64,000 nt of DNA. Origin: JAAYJM01 sp964498585 (GTDB lineage Bacteria; Bacteroidota; Ignavibacteria; Kapaibacteriales; UBA2268). Shown here piece by piece: positions 35,714-45,102 of this stretch. The notes beneath the pieces were generated by a model. That model saw only the letters and a program-made list of their open reading frames with translations, did no database searches and was not told the DNA's origin. Each line of letters opens with the position of its first letter. Within the stretch, counting starts at the first letter, position 1. Both the position numbers and the translations under genes were made by a program. The DNA lies in contig CAZCHH010000006.1 in assembly GCA_964498585.1 (NCBI GenBank), forward strand, positions 1 through 64,000. The letters run 5' to 3'.

Positions 35714-36976
35714 ATGGATAAATTAGTAATAGAAGGTGGGCATAAGCTCTGTGGTAGATTAAAAATTTCCGGCGCTAAAAACGGCTGCTTGGCGATGATG
35801 CCTGCAACAATTCTTGCTCCCGGAACATATCATTTTAAAAATACACCGAATTTGACTGACGTTTGGACTATGTCGCGATTGCTCGGTTCAATCGGTATTT
35901 TCTGCGAATTAAATGGTGATGAGCTTTTTGCAGATTCACGAAATATCAATAAATTTGAAGCTCCTTACGAACACGTTAAAAAGATGCGTGCTTCATTTTA
36001 TGTGCTGGGTCCTCTTCTTGCAAGGTGGGGGAGAGCAAAGGTATCCTTGCCCGGTGGCTGCGCCTGGGGACCGCGTCCTGTTGATTTGCACTTGAAAGGA
36101 TTAGAAAAACTCGGTGCTAAAATAGAATTAGAAAGCGGATACGTTATTGCAGAAGCTGAAAAATTACAGGGTAATCGCTTCCATCTTGATATTCCAAGCG
36201 TTGGTGCGACAGGGAATCTTCTTATGGCGGCTACTCTTGCCAATGGCACTACTCAAATTTCCAATGCTGCAATAGAGCCGGAAATTACTGCCCTCGCCCG
36301 TATGCTCGTTAAAATGGGTGCTAAAATTGACGGAATTGGTACTTCGATAATTGAAATTGAAGGTGTAGATTCTCTTCACCCGGTTGATGAAGAAATTATA
36401 CCCGACAGAATTGAAGCTGGAACTTATTTAATTGCTGCTGCTATGACGCAGGGAAAAATTGAAATTACAAACGTAAATCCATACCATCTTGCGACTGTTC
36501 TTGAAAAAATGGAAGAAGCCGGCTGCAATATTGACGTGAATAACGATACTATTCTTTTGGAAATGGAGGATTTACCAAAACCAGTGGACATTACTACTTC
36601 TGTTTATCCCGGTATGCCTACTGATTTGCAGGCGCAATGGCTCACTTTTATGCTTCAGGCACAGGGAACCACGAAAATTACTGAAACTATTTATAAAGAT
36701 AGGTTTAAGCATATTCCAGAGTTAAGGCGACTTGGGGCTGACGTTGAATTAGCAGACAACATAGCAATTGTAAATGGTGGGAAACGCTTAACCGGTGCGG
36801 TTGTTATGTCTTCAGATTTAAGAGCAAGTGCTTCACTTATTCTTGCTGCATTGGTTTGTGAAGGCAGGACAGAGGTTTTGCGAATATATCACCTTGACCG
36901 CGGTTATGAAAAAATTGATAAAAAATTAGAAACGCTCGGCGCCTCAGTAAAGCGAGTGAAGACCGAGTTGATATAA
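35714..36976 (+). CDS. murA: UDP-N-acetylglucosamine 1-carboxyvinyltransferase
   Basis: First committed step of peptidoglycan synthesis: transfer of enolpyruvate from PEP to UDP-GlcNAc. The 420 residues cover the family. The fosfomycin-target cysteine is present as C116 in PGGCAWGPRPVDLH. The N-terminal GGHKLCGRLKISGAKNG binds substrate, and VYPGMPTDLQAQW and HIPELRRLGA are further MurA motifs. The catalytic loop has AWGP instead of the more common AIGA, a minor variant. A pseudogene scrap of an antitoxin lies directly after the stop. Confidence 0.97.
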   Translation: MDKLVIEGGHKLCGRLKISGAKNGCLAMMPATILAPGTYHFKNTPNLTDVWTMSRLLGSIGIFCELNGDELFADSRNINKFEAPYEHVKKMRASFYVLGPLLARWGRAKVSLPGGCAWGPRPVDLHLKGLEKLGAKIELESGYVIAEAEKLQGNRFHLDIPSVGATGNLLMAATLANGTTQISNAAIEPEITALARMLVKMGAKIDGIGTSIIEIEGVDSLHPVDEEIIPDRIEAGTYLIAAAMTQGKIEITNVNPYHLATVLEKMEEAGCNIDVNNDTILLEMEDLPKPVDITTSVYPGMPTDLQAQWLTFMLQAQGTTKITETIYKDRFKHIPELRRLGADVELADNIAIVNGGKRLTGAVVMSSDLRASASLILAALVCEGRTEVLRIYHLDRGYEKIDKKLETLGASVKRVKTELI

Positions 36977-37076
36977 AATTGATGAAGATTTGGCACTTTG
37001 GTTAAAAAGTATGGGGCAAAATTCGAACCAAGCTGTAAATAATCTGATAAGAGCATTTTATTTAATAAAAAATTGA
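36975..37076 (+). pseudogene. remnant of an antitoxin-like gene
   Basis: A frame without a start codon begins within the murA stop and reads KIDEDLALWLKSMGQNSNQ, then AVNNLIRAFYLIKN and a stop at 37074. The pattern D-x-D-L-A-L-W-L-K-S-x-G-Q and N-x-L-I-R resembles the C-terminal part of BrnA-type ribbon-helix-helix antitoxins. The 5' part has been lost at the murA boundary. Confidence 0.45.
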
Positions 37077-37113
37077 TATATGAATTTCAATAATTTAAGA
37101 ACGATGAAATCAA

Positions 37114-37419
37114 ATGAAATTTCAATTAACATCAAAAGATATAAATGAAATTAAAAATATTTGTCGTGAAAATAAAGTAAAGAGTTTGTATTTATTTGGC
37201 TCTGCTACTTCTGACAAGTTTAACAATAAAAGCGACATAGATTTATTAGTTGATTTTGAAGATGTTCCACCTGAGCATTATTATGACCATTATTACAATC
37301 TAAAAGAATTTTTAAAAAAATACTTTAAACGAAATATTGACTTACTTGAAGCAAGAGCTTTACGTAATCCTTATTTAATCAAAGAAATTAATTTAAATAA
37401 AGTTCTAATTTATGGATAA
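37114..37419 (+). CDS. mntA: MntA-type nucleotidyltransferase antitoxin
   Basis: 101 residues with the GS-x10-DxD signature (GSATSDKFNNKSDIDLLVDF). In the type VII HepT/MntA systems this enzyme adds AMP to a tyrosine of the HEPN toxin and silences it. It overlaps the hepT start by eight bases, the normal order. A truncated second copy of its first codons occurs at 38424. Confidence 0.85.
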   Translation: MKFQLTSKDINEIKNICRENKVKSLYLFGSATSDKFNNKSDIDLLVDFEDVPPEHYYDHYYNLKEFLKKYFKRNIDLLEARALRNPYLIKEINLNKVLIYG

Positions 37420-37750
37420 TGAGATAAAAACATATCTATTTGATATTAAAGAATCTATTAGCGAAATAGAGTCTTATTTTGAAAATAGAAAATTAGATTT
37501 TTTTGAGTTTTTAAATGATACTAAAACTAAAAGAGCTATCGAAAGAAACTTAGAAATTATTGGTGAAGCCGTTAATAGAATTCTAAAAATTGACTCACAA
37601 ATCAATTTAAGTTCATCAAGGAATATCGTTGATGTAAGAAATAGGATTATTCATAACTACGATAATATTTCTTATGAAGTAATTTGGGGAATTATAATTA
37701 AATATATTCCAATTTTGAAGAGTGAAATTGTGAAAATATTAGATGATTAA
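37412..37750 (+). CDS. hepT: HepT-type HEPN toxin (DUF86)
   Basis: 112 residues. The RNase and target motif Rx4HxY is intact (RNRIIHNY), preceded by the DUF86 hallmark RNLEIIGEAVNRI. HepT proteins cut RNA and are neutralised by AMPylation on the tyrosine of the motif. Both toxin and antitoxin catalytic sites look intact, unlike the pair at 14526-15199. 37751-37914 has no gene. Confidence 0.87.
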   Translation: MDNEIKTYLFDIKESISEIESYFENRKLDFFEFLNDTKTKRAIERNLEIIGEAVNRILKIDSQINLSSSRNIVDVRNRIIHNYDNISYEVIWGIIIKYIPILKSEIVKILDD

Positions 37751-37914
37751 TAGTTTTTTATTATGAACTCAACTTCCGAATTTTTCACTTGAGAAAGTGA
37801 CCGTGGGGAACAATATTTTATACATTTTTCTTATCTTCTACAAAGAGTAGAATACTTAAGTTGTATTTTCTCATAATTTAAAATATTAATCGAACTTAAA
37901 ACGTTATTAATTAT

Positions 37915-38148
37915 ATGGAATTTACAGATTATTTTAAAAATAAAGTATTAGCTAAAAGACCTTATCTGAAAATGGAATGGATTGAATTTGTACTGTCAAA
38001 TCCCTGTGAAATTGAATATCAGGAAGAAGATGGCAGAATAAGATACTGGGCTTATATTGATGAAATAAATAAGTTTTTAAGAGTTGTAACTCTTGAAAAT
38101 GGAAAAACTATTCATAATGCATTCCCAGATAGGGATTTTAAATTATAG
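37915..38148 (+). CDS. DUF4258-like small protein (possible toxin)
   Basis: 77 residues. The core GRIRYWAYIDEINKFLRVVTLENG, read in two parts (GRIRYWAYIDEINK, then FLRVVTLENGKTIHNAFPDR), matches the RelE-like beta-sheet pattern of DUF4258 and related putative toxins. It is followed eight bases later by a DUF2283-like gene, a combination often seen as a two-gene module. Activity is unproven. Confidence 0.6.
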   Translation: MEFTDYFKNKVLAKRPYLKMEWIEFVLSNPCEIEYQEEDGRIRYWAYIDEINKFLRVVTLENGKTIHNAFPDRDFKL

Positions 38149-38156
38149 GAGGAAAA

Positions 38157-38372
38157 ATGAAATTCGAATATTTTAAAGAAACTGATACACTATATATTGA
38201 TTTGAAAGAAACAAACAGCATAGATTCCAAGGAAATTTCCAATGGAATTGTTCTTGATTTCGATGAATCTGGTGATTTGACTGGTATTGAGATTGATAAT
38301 GCTACAAAAGTAGCTGATTTGTCAAAACTTGAAGCGAAGCATCTGCCTGCAAAAGATTTAGTTTTTGCTTGA
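38157..38372 (+). CDS. DUF2283 family protein
   Basis: 71 residues. The sequence MKFEYFKETDTLYIDL and ISNGIVLDFDESGDLTGIEI is the DUF2283 pattern. AGGAGG precedes the ATG by three to six bases. Its partner is the upstream DUF4258-like gene, so it may be the antitoxin of the pair. Confidence 0.82.
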   Translation: MKFEYFKETDTLYIDLKETNSIDSKEISNGIVLDFDESGDLTGIEIDNATKVADLSKLEAKHLPAKDLVFA

Positions 38373-38423
38373 TTTGATATTTTATTTTTTAAAATGTTTT
38401 GTTATAAATAGCAAAGTAATCAA

Positions 38424-38489
38424 ATGAAATTTCAACTAACTTCAAAAGATATTGAGGAAAAAATAAGAAGAATTAAAGAAGAAAAATGA
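38424..38489 (+). pseudogene. truncated second copy of the mntA start
   Basis: The 21-codon frame begins MKFQLTSKDIEEK; the first ten residues equal those of the MntA gene at 37114, and the DNA before the ATG (ATCAAATGAAATTTCAA) is also shared. It ends quickly in an Arg/Lys/Glu-rich tail and a stop. This is a leftover of a tandem duplication or of a deleted second mntA. Confidence 0.55.
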
Positions 38490-38540
38490 TTCAAAAACAT
38501 AAATTAATACTGAATTTCAAAGATTTTAAGAATAATAGAA

Positions 38541-39605
38541 ATGAACTTAAAAGAAATCGGATTTAATGAGAAATTTGAAAAATTCAGCAAGGAAATAGAA
38601 TTTTCAGGTTTTGAGATTGGAAGAATAATCACTGAGCATAAAGAAAGATATATTGTTATTACAAAAGAAGGAGAATTTGACGCAGAAATAACCGGCAATA
38701 TGCGTTTTACTGCAAAAGGTAGAATAGATTTCCCAGCAGTAGGTGATTGGGTAGCTGTTACTTCTTTTGATGATATTGCAATCATACACAAAATTTTACC
38801 AAGATTTTCAATTTTAAAAAGAAAAGCAGTAGGGCAGTTGGGTGAAATTCAAATAATTGCTACAAATATTGATTATGCATTTATTATGCAAGCTGCCACT
38901 CAGGATTTTAATATAAACCGGCTCGAAAGGTATCTTACAATTTGCAATACGTCAAAAGTAAAACCAGTCATCGTTATTAGTAAAGTAGATTTAATTGACC
39001 AAACGAAGATAGATAATCTGAAACAATTGATAAATTCTCGTATTGATGATGTTCTAATTTTTGCAATTAGTAACGAAAGCAAATTTGGATATGAAGAAAT
39101 TTTAAATTTTATGCAGCAAGCTAAGACATATTGCCTGCTGGGTTCTTCAGGTGTTGGGAAATCAACTTTACTCAATAACCTGTTGGGAAAAAATATTATG
39201 CGCACCGAAGAGATTAGCCATAGTACTAATAAAGGACGGCATATCACAAGCCATAGAGAGCTTTTTGTACTCGAAAACGGTGCAATTCTTATTGATAATC
39301 CCGGAATGAGAGAAATTGGAATTGCTGATTCCGGAAATGGATTAGAAATTACTTTCGACCCAATTCTCAAATTAGCAATTAAATGTAAATATAAAGATTG
39401 TACTCATACAAGTGAGAGTGGATGTGCGGTGCTTCAAGCACTTGATAATGGCATAATCGACCAGCTTTCTTATCAGAATTATTTGAAAATGCTAAAAGAA
39501 AAAGAACATTTTGAATCTTCTGCACTAAAAAGAAAACAAAAGGATAAAGAATTTGGGAAAATGTTAAAGAACTACAAAAAAGATATTAAAAGAAACAAAT
39601 TTTAA
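38541..39605 (+). CDS. rsgA: ribosome small-subunit-dependent GTPase A
   Basis: A circularly permuted GTPase that helps late 30S subunit maturation. In 354 residues: an OB-fold start, then G4 (ISKVDL), then G1 at 201-209 (GSSGVGKST), GRHITSHRE (G2) and DNPGMRE (G3). A zinc site near the C-terminus uses C282, C287, H289 and C295. A basic tail follows, fitting rRNA contact. G4 has SKVD where many GTPases have NKxD; this is a known RsgA variation. The immediate upstream DNA is a toxin-antitoxin island. Confidence 0.95.
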   Translation: MNLKEIGFNEKFEKFSKEIEFSGFEIGRIITEHKERYIVITKEGEFDAEITGNMRFTAKGRIDFPAVGDWVAVTSFDDIAIIHKILPRFSILKRKAVGQLGEIQIIATNIDYAFIMQAATQDFNINRLERYLTICNTSKVKPVIVISKVDLIDQTKIDNLKQLINSRIDDVLIFAISNESKFGYEEILNFMQQAKTYCLLGSSGVGKSTLLNNLLGKNIMRTEEISHSTNKGRHITSHRELFVLENGAILIDNPGMREIGIADSGNGLEITFDPILKLAIKCKYKDCTHTSESGCAVLQALDNGIIDQLSYQNYLKMLKEKEHFESSALKRKQKDKEFGKMLKNYKKDIKRNKF

Positions 39606-39707
39606 AATGATTGAAGTTAATTTAGAAAATAAATTATTTTAAATCAACCGACGTCCTAATAAACCGATGTTTGAAAAGAATCAGTTCTTGCTAATGACAT
39701 CTTTTCT

Positions 39708-39859
39708 TGTCATTCTGGCGTATGCCAGAATCCATCTTGGGGAAGCAAGTGAGCTTGCCCACGAAACATTTGGGCAAGCCCAAATGCTTCAATTAAATAA
39801 CTAAAATTGAATAGCGTTGAATAATAATAAGATGGATTCTGACATCCGTCAGAATGACA
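39708..39859. repeat. MITE-like dispersed repeat, copy B
   Basis: Left end TGTCATTCTGG...CCAGAATCCATCTT and right end AAGATGGATTCTGAC...GTCAGAATGACA are inverted repeats of each other. The centre has GGGCAAGCCCAAATG. Shared flank continues to about 39916. It sits between rsgA and tRNA-Pro. Confidence 0.75.
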
Positions 39860-39996
39860 CATTTAGTGATGTCATATCCATTTAAATAAATCCTTTGCTT
39901 TATAAGAGGGATACCAATAACAAGACTGCGAAATAAGAAACTACGAGGCATCAGGAGTTCAGAAATCCTTAAAATAATTAGGAAGTATTAACTTTG

Positions 39997-40070
39997 TCGG
40001 CGCGACTGGATTTGAACCAGCGACCCCTACTACCCCAAAGTAGTGCGCTTCCGGGCTGCGCTACGCGCCG
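39997..40070 (-). tRNA. tRNA-Pro (GGG)
   Basis: Minus strand. Acceptor CGGCGCG pairs with CGCGCCG, anticodon stem CTACT/AGTAG has loop TTGGGGT (anticodon GGG, codon CCC), and the T-loop is GGTTCAAATCC. Discriminator A; CCA is not encoded. Confidence 0.97.
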
Positions 40071-40077
40071 ATGAATA

Positions 40078-40107
40078 CAAAATTAGCATTTTATTCGTTA
40101 AAATCAA
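40078..40107 (-). promoter_or_regulatory. promoter of tRNA-Pro
   Basis: Minus strand TTG (40107-40105), 19 bases, then TAATTTTG (40085-40078), seven bases before the tRNA. Confidence 0.7.
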
Positions 40108-40172
40108 AATAGTTTTGGTTATTTCAGAATAATTTTTTAAATAGCAGTTCTTGTAGAATGCAATTTGTTTTT

Positions 40173-40781
40173 ATGTTAAAAAAATTTAAATTATTAGTTA
40201 TTTTATTTTCAGTTTTGTTAATTTCTTGCTCAGAGGAGAAACAAGATATTTCTGAAATAAAAATTTGTAAATTTAAGCAGAACCCAAATTTAATTGAGGA
40301 AAAAAGAGAGTTAAAAGAATTAGCATTTACTGTTGGAATCCCGAAGACTTTTACTGAACTTGATTCTGCACTTTTCGAGAAGTATTCTCCAGCAATACTT
40401 GATTTAGTTGCCGATACGAAGCTAAAAATAGAGCCACATCAAATCTATTATTCTGATTCATTAAGCACCTTGCTTTTTTTATCAAGAGTTTTTTTACCGG
40501 ATTCTTTAGATAGCAAACAGCAGCTAAGTTACTTTAACAGTTTATTAGATATGCATTTTGATTCTTTTCAGTTGAGTAAATCAGAATTTGAAAAAGATAG
40601 CGTTTTGTTTACGCAATATATTATCAAATCTGATTATATGATTTATTTTAAATTTCTTTTCCAATCAAAAGAAAAGCAGTTTAATTCAATAGATTTTATT
40701 ACAAACAAAAATAGCTTTAACGATAAAACTTCAAGTTTTATTGAAGCCGCAATAGCTTCAATTACAATTAATAAAAAATAA
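40173..40781 (+). CDS. lipoprotein upstream of porU
   Basis: 202 residues from the ATG at 40173, whose N-terminus MLKKFKLLVILFSVLLISC ends in a lipobox cysteine at position 19; an ATG 15 bases earlier would only lengthen the signal peptide. The mature part is helical and acidic. No family is recognised, though the length and helical composition are like gliding-motility lipoproteins. It precedes porU by 248 bases in the same direction. A link to the T9SS is possible but rests on position only. Confidence 0.6.
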   Translation: MLKKFKLLVILFSVLLISCSEEKQDISEIKICKFKQNPNLIEEKRELKELAFTVGIPKTFTELDSALFEKYSPAILDLVADTKLKIEPHQIYYSDSLSTLLFLSRVFLPDSLDSKQQLSYFNSLLDMHFDSFQLSKSEFEKDSVLFTQYIIKSDYMIYFKFLFQSKEKQFNSIDFITNKNSFNDKTSSFIEAAIASITINKK

Positions 40782-40968
40782 AACAATTTAGAATAAAAAA
40801 AATAAATTTATTAAATATTCGTTAATAGATAAAATATATATTTGTTTTAATATTTATTTTTTATTATTTTTACAAAGTTATTTGAATTAAATTTACAATT
40901 TGTTCATTAAACTGAAAAAGATATCGAAAGATTTGCTACCGAATAAACATAGCTTAAAAAGGAGCTGC

Positions 40969-41005
40969 AGTTGTTTCTAAAATAATAAGAACATAAGAAA
41001 CAACT
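40969..41005. other. inverted repeat in the porU leader
   Basis: AGTTGTTTCT (40969-40978) and AGAAACAACT (40996-41005) are exact complements with a 17-nt loop, 24 bases before the porU ATG. It could be a leader hairpin that controls translation. The rest of 40782-41029 shows nothing. Confidence 0.4.
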
Positions 41006-41029
41006 AATTAGGAACTAACATTGATATTT

Positions 41030-44000
41030 ATGCTTAAAAACAGTTTTTTTGCAAAGTCAATAATTCTTTTTCTATTGGTAATGGGTAGCAATTCAAGTAT
41101 CTTGCTTTATAGCTTAAACCCATCTGATTATTTATCAATAATAAATTCAACAGAGAAAGAATTAAAATTAAGAGTTGAGCCAACTCTTCAAGGAATAGAT
41201 ACAATTATTACAAATAATGGATTATTATCTATTAGTCCCCGCATTTCGCAAGCTATGAAAGTTGGAGTTATCCCAAATTCACCAACTTTGTATATTATTA
41301 AAGAATTGATTACTATTCCGTCTGAAGAAGGTTTTAATTTAAAAAATTTCTCTGTTTCGGAAATTAAATCAATTTATTCATTTATTACTCCTGTTCCGGA
41401 ACCAGACGATGAATTATCGCCAGTATATAAAATTGATAAACAGTATTATTATGATTATCAAATGCCGGACTGGGTAAGCATTAAATATCTTGGAATTTCA
41501 CGCAACAGGCATATAGCAGAGCTTAATATTGTTGTAGCAAGGTATAATCCAGCAACAAATTCTATTGAAATGCCAAACGAATTATTTGTTGAAATTGAGT
41601 TTATGGATAAAAGCAAAAATTCTTTTGCTAGTTTAAATGATGACAGCTTTCCATTTACTTTGAACCATTTAGAAACAAAGAACTGGGTAGTTCAAAATTC
41701 AATTTTTCAAATAAAAGAAAAACATTCCGATAAAATATTAAGCCAAAATCCTAACAACTGGGTAAAAATTACTGTTGATGCCGAAGGTTTATATCGAATT
41801 GATAAAAATCAGCTTTCTTCTGTAGGAGTTGATATAACAAATGATTTAGCTTCCACTTTAAAGCTTTATGGCTATAATGGAAGAGAATTAAGTGAAAATA
41901 TTTCTGATGCATTAAGCAATGAAATGAATGAAATTCCAGTTACTGTTGTTACTAATTCATCAGGGAACTTTGAATATTTAGTATTTTACGGAATGCCTAC
42001 AACTGGCTTTGAATATAAAAACGGTAACTTTAATCATTATATTAACAGCTATAGCAATAAAAATTATTATCTGTTAACCTGGGGCGGCGAAAATGGTAAA
42101 CGAATAGAAAATGCTATTAGCCCTGATGGAGAAATACAAAATCGACCTCAAACATATACCTGCTTTACTTTTTTCAAAGAAGAATTAAACAACAGATTTA
42201 TTAGTGGTTCCGGAAGGAAATGGCTTGGACGCTCTGTTTTTCCGGTAACTTTTACAAATGTTCTTCACGATTTGGATAGAAGCGGAACTATTATTTATAA
42301 ATATTCACTTGCACACAGGACAGCCAGTCAAGGCACTTTTACTGCTTACGAATCAAACAATAAATTAGGTGAATTCAGTTTGATTGGTATTAATAAAGGG
42401 TCTTATATTGATGCTATAATTAAACAGGCAAAAGTTAGCTTAAGTGCATCTGATATTCCTAATGATAATCGAAGTGTTTTAAAATTCAACTATCATAATC
42501 CAATATCCGGATTGAGTGCAACTCCTTTTTTTGATTGGTATGAAATCCAATATCCACGTTCATTTGTTGCATTTGAAAATGAACTAGGATTTTTTAGCGA
42601 TCCTAAAATGAATGGAATTACTGAATATACTGTTACCGGATTCAATAGCTCTCCAATAGGATTAGATGTAACAAAACCACTTGAGCCAAGATATTTGAAT
42701 AACATTTCTACTGTAAAGAATAATTTTGTATTTAAAAAAGAAGTATATACCGAAAGTCCTTCAAAATTCTTTATTACAAGTATTTACAAAACACCAATAA
42801 TAAGCAAAATCAAAATAGCAAATTTAAGAGGAAACTATGCAAATGCTGATTATGTAATTATTACTCATCAAGACCTGTTAACGTCTGCGGAAGCATATAA
42901 AGAATATAGAAGTAGCAACAGCGATTTAAAAATATCAATTATTTTATTAGAAGACATATTTTTAGAATTTGCAAATGGAATGCCAGACCCAACAGCATTA
43001 AGAGATTTCTTTGCTTTTGCTATGAAAAATTGGGAAGTAAAACCAAGATTTGTATTGCTTTGGGGCGATGGACATTATGATTATAAAAATATTACAACTA
43101 ATCAAATAAATTACGTAACTACATATCAGACAAAAGACGAGGGCGAAACTGTAACAGGGACAGTTTCTTCCACTTATGACGATTATTTTGCCCGCGTAGT
43201 TGGTAATGATAAATTAATTGATTTTGCTATTGCCCGAATGCCAGTTACTTCAAATGGAGTTGGTTTTGAACTAATTAATAAAATTAAGCATTACGAAAAC
43301 GAGTCTTCTGTTGATAATTGGCGTGCTTCAACGTTATTATTAGCCGATGATAGTTATATCAGTGATTCTGATTCAGGTAATGGTTCTCAACATACATCTC
43401 AATCTGAAACTTTAGCAAATATAGTGATGGAACAAGATTTACAGCAAAAGAAACTGTATCTTGTTGAATATCCTACAGAAAATATACCCGGCGGAAGACG
43501 CAAACCACGCGTTATGGAAGATTGGGTTTCTGTAGTTAATACAAGTGGTTCTTTATTGGTTAACTGGATAGGGCACGGTAATCCAAGAGTATTAGCTCAT
43601 GAAGAGATTTATGAACGCTCTGTAACTACTCCGCAATTAAAGAATTTTAATAAATTGTTTTTCTTAACAGCAGCTACCTGTGATTTCGGAAGATTCGATT
43701 TGGTTGACATACAAAGTGGGGCAGAGGTTCTATTATTAAGTAAAATAGGTGGCGCTATTGGAGTATTATCATCAGCCCGTGTTGTTTTTTCAAACGATAA
43801 TGCTATGTTAAACTATGAATTCTTTAAATCTATTCAAACTAGACAAATTTCTTCAGGCAAATATTTAAATCTTGGCGAGGCAATGTTTAAACTAAAACAA
43901 AAATATTATGACACAAACAGCGAGAAATTCTTTTTACTTGGCGACCCTACTTTAAAAATATTGCTGCCGGACTATTTGGTAAAAATTGATTCAATAAATG

Positions 44001-45046
44001 GCATAGAAGTAAAAGAAGATAGTTCTTTAATTGAATTAAAAGCGTTAACTGAAGTAAATATTGCCTGTTCTATATTAAATCCTTTAACAAAAGAAATTGT
44101 AACTGATTATGATGGAATAGCTATTGTAACTATGCTTGATAGCGATGATTTAATAACAGCAATTGATGACGATGGTTCTCAACACTCAATATTGAAACAT
44201 GGAGGGGCATTAAACCGGAGCTCATATAAAGTAAAAAACGGTGTCTTTACTGCTAATTTTATTATTCCGAAAGACATAAGCTATTCTAATGCTCAGGGAA
44301 GATTGTATGTTTATTCATATTCAGATGATAATATTTTTTCAAAAGGAGCAACACGTGCATTTAAAGTAATTGACCTGGATTCAAGCGTTATTTCAGATAA
44401 TAAAGGTCCTGATATTTCAATATATCTTGACAACAGGACTTTTAAAGAAGGCGATTACGTAAGCTATAATCCACTTTTAATTGTAGATTTAAGCGATGAA
44501 AGCGGAATCAATGCAACTGGTCTTGGAATTGGACATAGAATAGAGGCGTGGCTTGACGATAATCCAAACTCCATTGACTTAACTAATTTGTTTACTACAT
44601 CTTTGGAAAATTCAAAAGCTGGAACAGTAGAAAAAATTCTTTTTGATTTAACTCCGGGTACTCATAAAATAAAAGTGCGTGCTTGGGATGTTTTTAACAA
44701 TTTTTCTGTAAAAGAAACGTTTTTTAATATTGCAGAAAGTGAAAATTATATAATTGTTTATGATATTTACAATTATCCAAATCCATTCGACAATTATACT
44801 ACAATTTCATTTAAGCATAACATAGAACCACCTTTTGAGGCAGAAATAAATATCTACCAATATGATGGTGGACTTATAAAGACTTTAAAAAGTACGATTA
44901 ATACAAGAAATATAGCTGAGATTAGCTGGGATTTAACTGAAAGCAATTCGAGTTTATCAAGTGGTGCTTATTTCTTTAATATCCGAACAAAAACGGAAAA
45001 AAATTTAAATAGGTCTAAATCATTTTTAATGATATTAGCAAAATAA
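41030..45046 (+). CDS. porU: type IX secretion system sortase PorU
   Basis: 1338 residues. PorU is the gingipain-type (C25) cysteine transpeptidase that removes the sorting domain of T9SS cargo and attaches the protein to the surface. A signal peptide (about 5-25) is followed by long beta-rich segments. The catalytic pair is H849 in NWIGHGNP and C884 in TAATCDFG. The C-terminus has an FlgD-like Ig fold with YPNPFDNYTTISF. A TTG at 41021 is in frame, but the ATG at 41030 gives a better signal peptide. The porV gene follows 56 bases later. Confidence 0.93.
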   Translation: MLKNSFFAKSIILFLLVMGSNSSILLYSLNPSDYLSIINSTEKELKLRVEPTLQGIDTIITNNGLLSISPRISQAMKVGVIPNSPTLYIIKELITIPSEEGFNLKNFSVSEIKSIYSFITPVPEPDDELSPVYKIDKQYYYDYQMPDWVSIKYLGISRNRHIAELNIVVARYNPATNSIEMPNELFVEIEFMDKSKNSFASLNDDSFPFTLNHLETKNWVVQNSIFQIKEKHSDKILSQNPNNWVKITVDAEGLYRIDKNQLSSVGVDITNDLASTLKLYGYNGRELSENISDALSNEMNEIPVTVVTNSSGNFEYLVFYGMPTTGFEYKNGNFNHYINSYSNKNYYLLTWGGENGKRIENAISPDGEIQNRPQTYTCFTFFKEELNNRFISGSGRKWLGRSVFPVTFTNVLHDLDRSGTIIYKYSLAHRTASQGTFTAYESNNKLGEFSLIGINKGSYIDAIIKQAKVSLSASDIPNDNRSVLKFNYHNPISGLSATPFFDWYEIQYPRSFVAFENELGFFSDPKMNGITEYTVTGFNSSPIGLDVTKPLEPRYLNNISTVKNNFVFKKEVYTESPSKFFITSIYKTPIISKIKIANLRGNYANADYVIITHQDLLTSAEAYKEYRSSNSDLKISIILLEDIFLEFANGMPDPTALRDFFAFAMKNWEVKPRFVLLWGDGHYDYKNITTNQINYVTTYQTKDEGETVTGTVSSTYDDYFARVVGNDKLIDFAIARMPVTSNGVGFELINKIKHYENESSVDNWRASTLLLADDSYISDSDSGNGSQHTSQSETLANIVMEQDLQQKKLYLVEYPTENIPGGRRKPRVMEDWVSVVNTSGSLLVNWIGHGNPRVLAHEEIYERSVTTPQLKNFNKLFFLTAATCDFGRFDLVDIQSGAEVLLLSKIGGAIGVLSSARVVFSNDNAMLNYEFFKSIQTRQISSGKYLNLGEAMFKLKQKYYDTNSEKFFLLGDPTLKILLPDYLVKIDSINGIEVKEDSSLIELKALTEVNIACSILNPLTKEIVTDYDGIAIVTMLDSDDLITAIDDDGSQHSILKHGGALNRSSYKVKNGVFTANFIIPKDISYSNAQGRLYVYSYSDDNIFSKGATRAFKVIDLDSSVISDNKGPDISIYLDNRTFKEGDYVSYNPLLIVDLSDESGINATGLGIGHRIEAWLDDNPNSIDLTNLFTTSLENSKAGTVEKILFDLTPGTHKIKVRAWDVFNNFSVKETFFNIAESENYIIVYDIYNYPNPFDNYTTISFKHNIEPPFEAEINIYQYDGGLIKTLKSTINTRNIAEISWDLTESNSSLSSGAYFFNIRTKTEKNLNRSKSFLMILAK

Positions 45047-45102
45047 TTTATTGGTATAATTTTTGAAAATAAAAAAGTAATTAGTATAAAATGGAGAGAA
45101 TA

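Noticed and set aside
36980..37050. A tRNA suggested by TTCGAACC near 37022
   Set aside because: No acceptor or anticodon stem can be formed around it; the stretch reads as an antitoxin remnant.
38900..39370. A 156-codon open frame on the minus strand
   Set aside because: It is the antisense of rsgA, whose GTPase motifs are intact.
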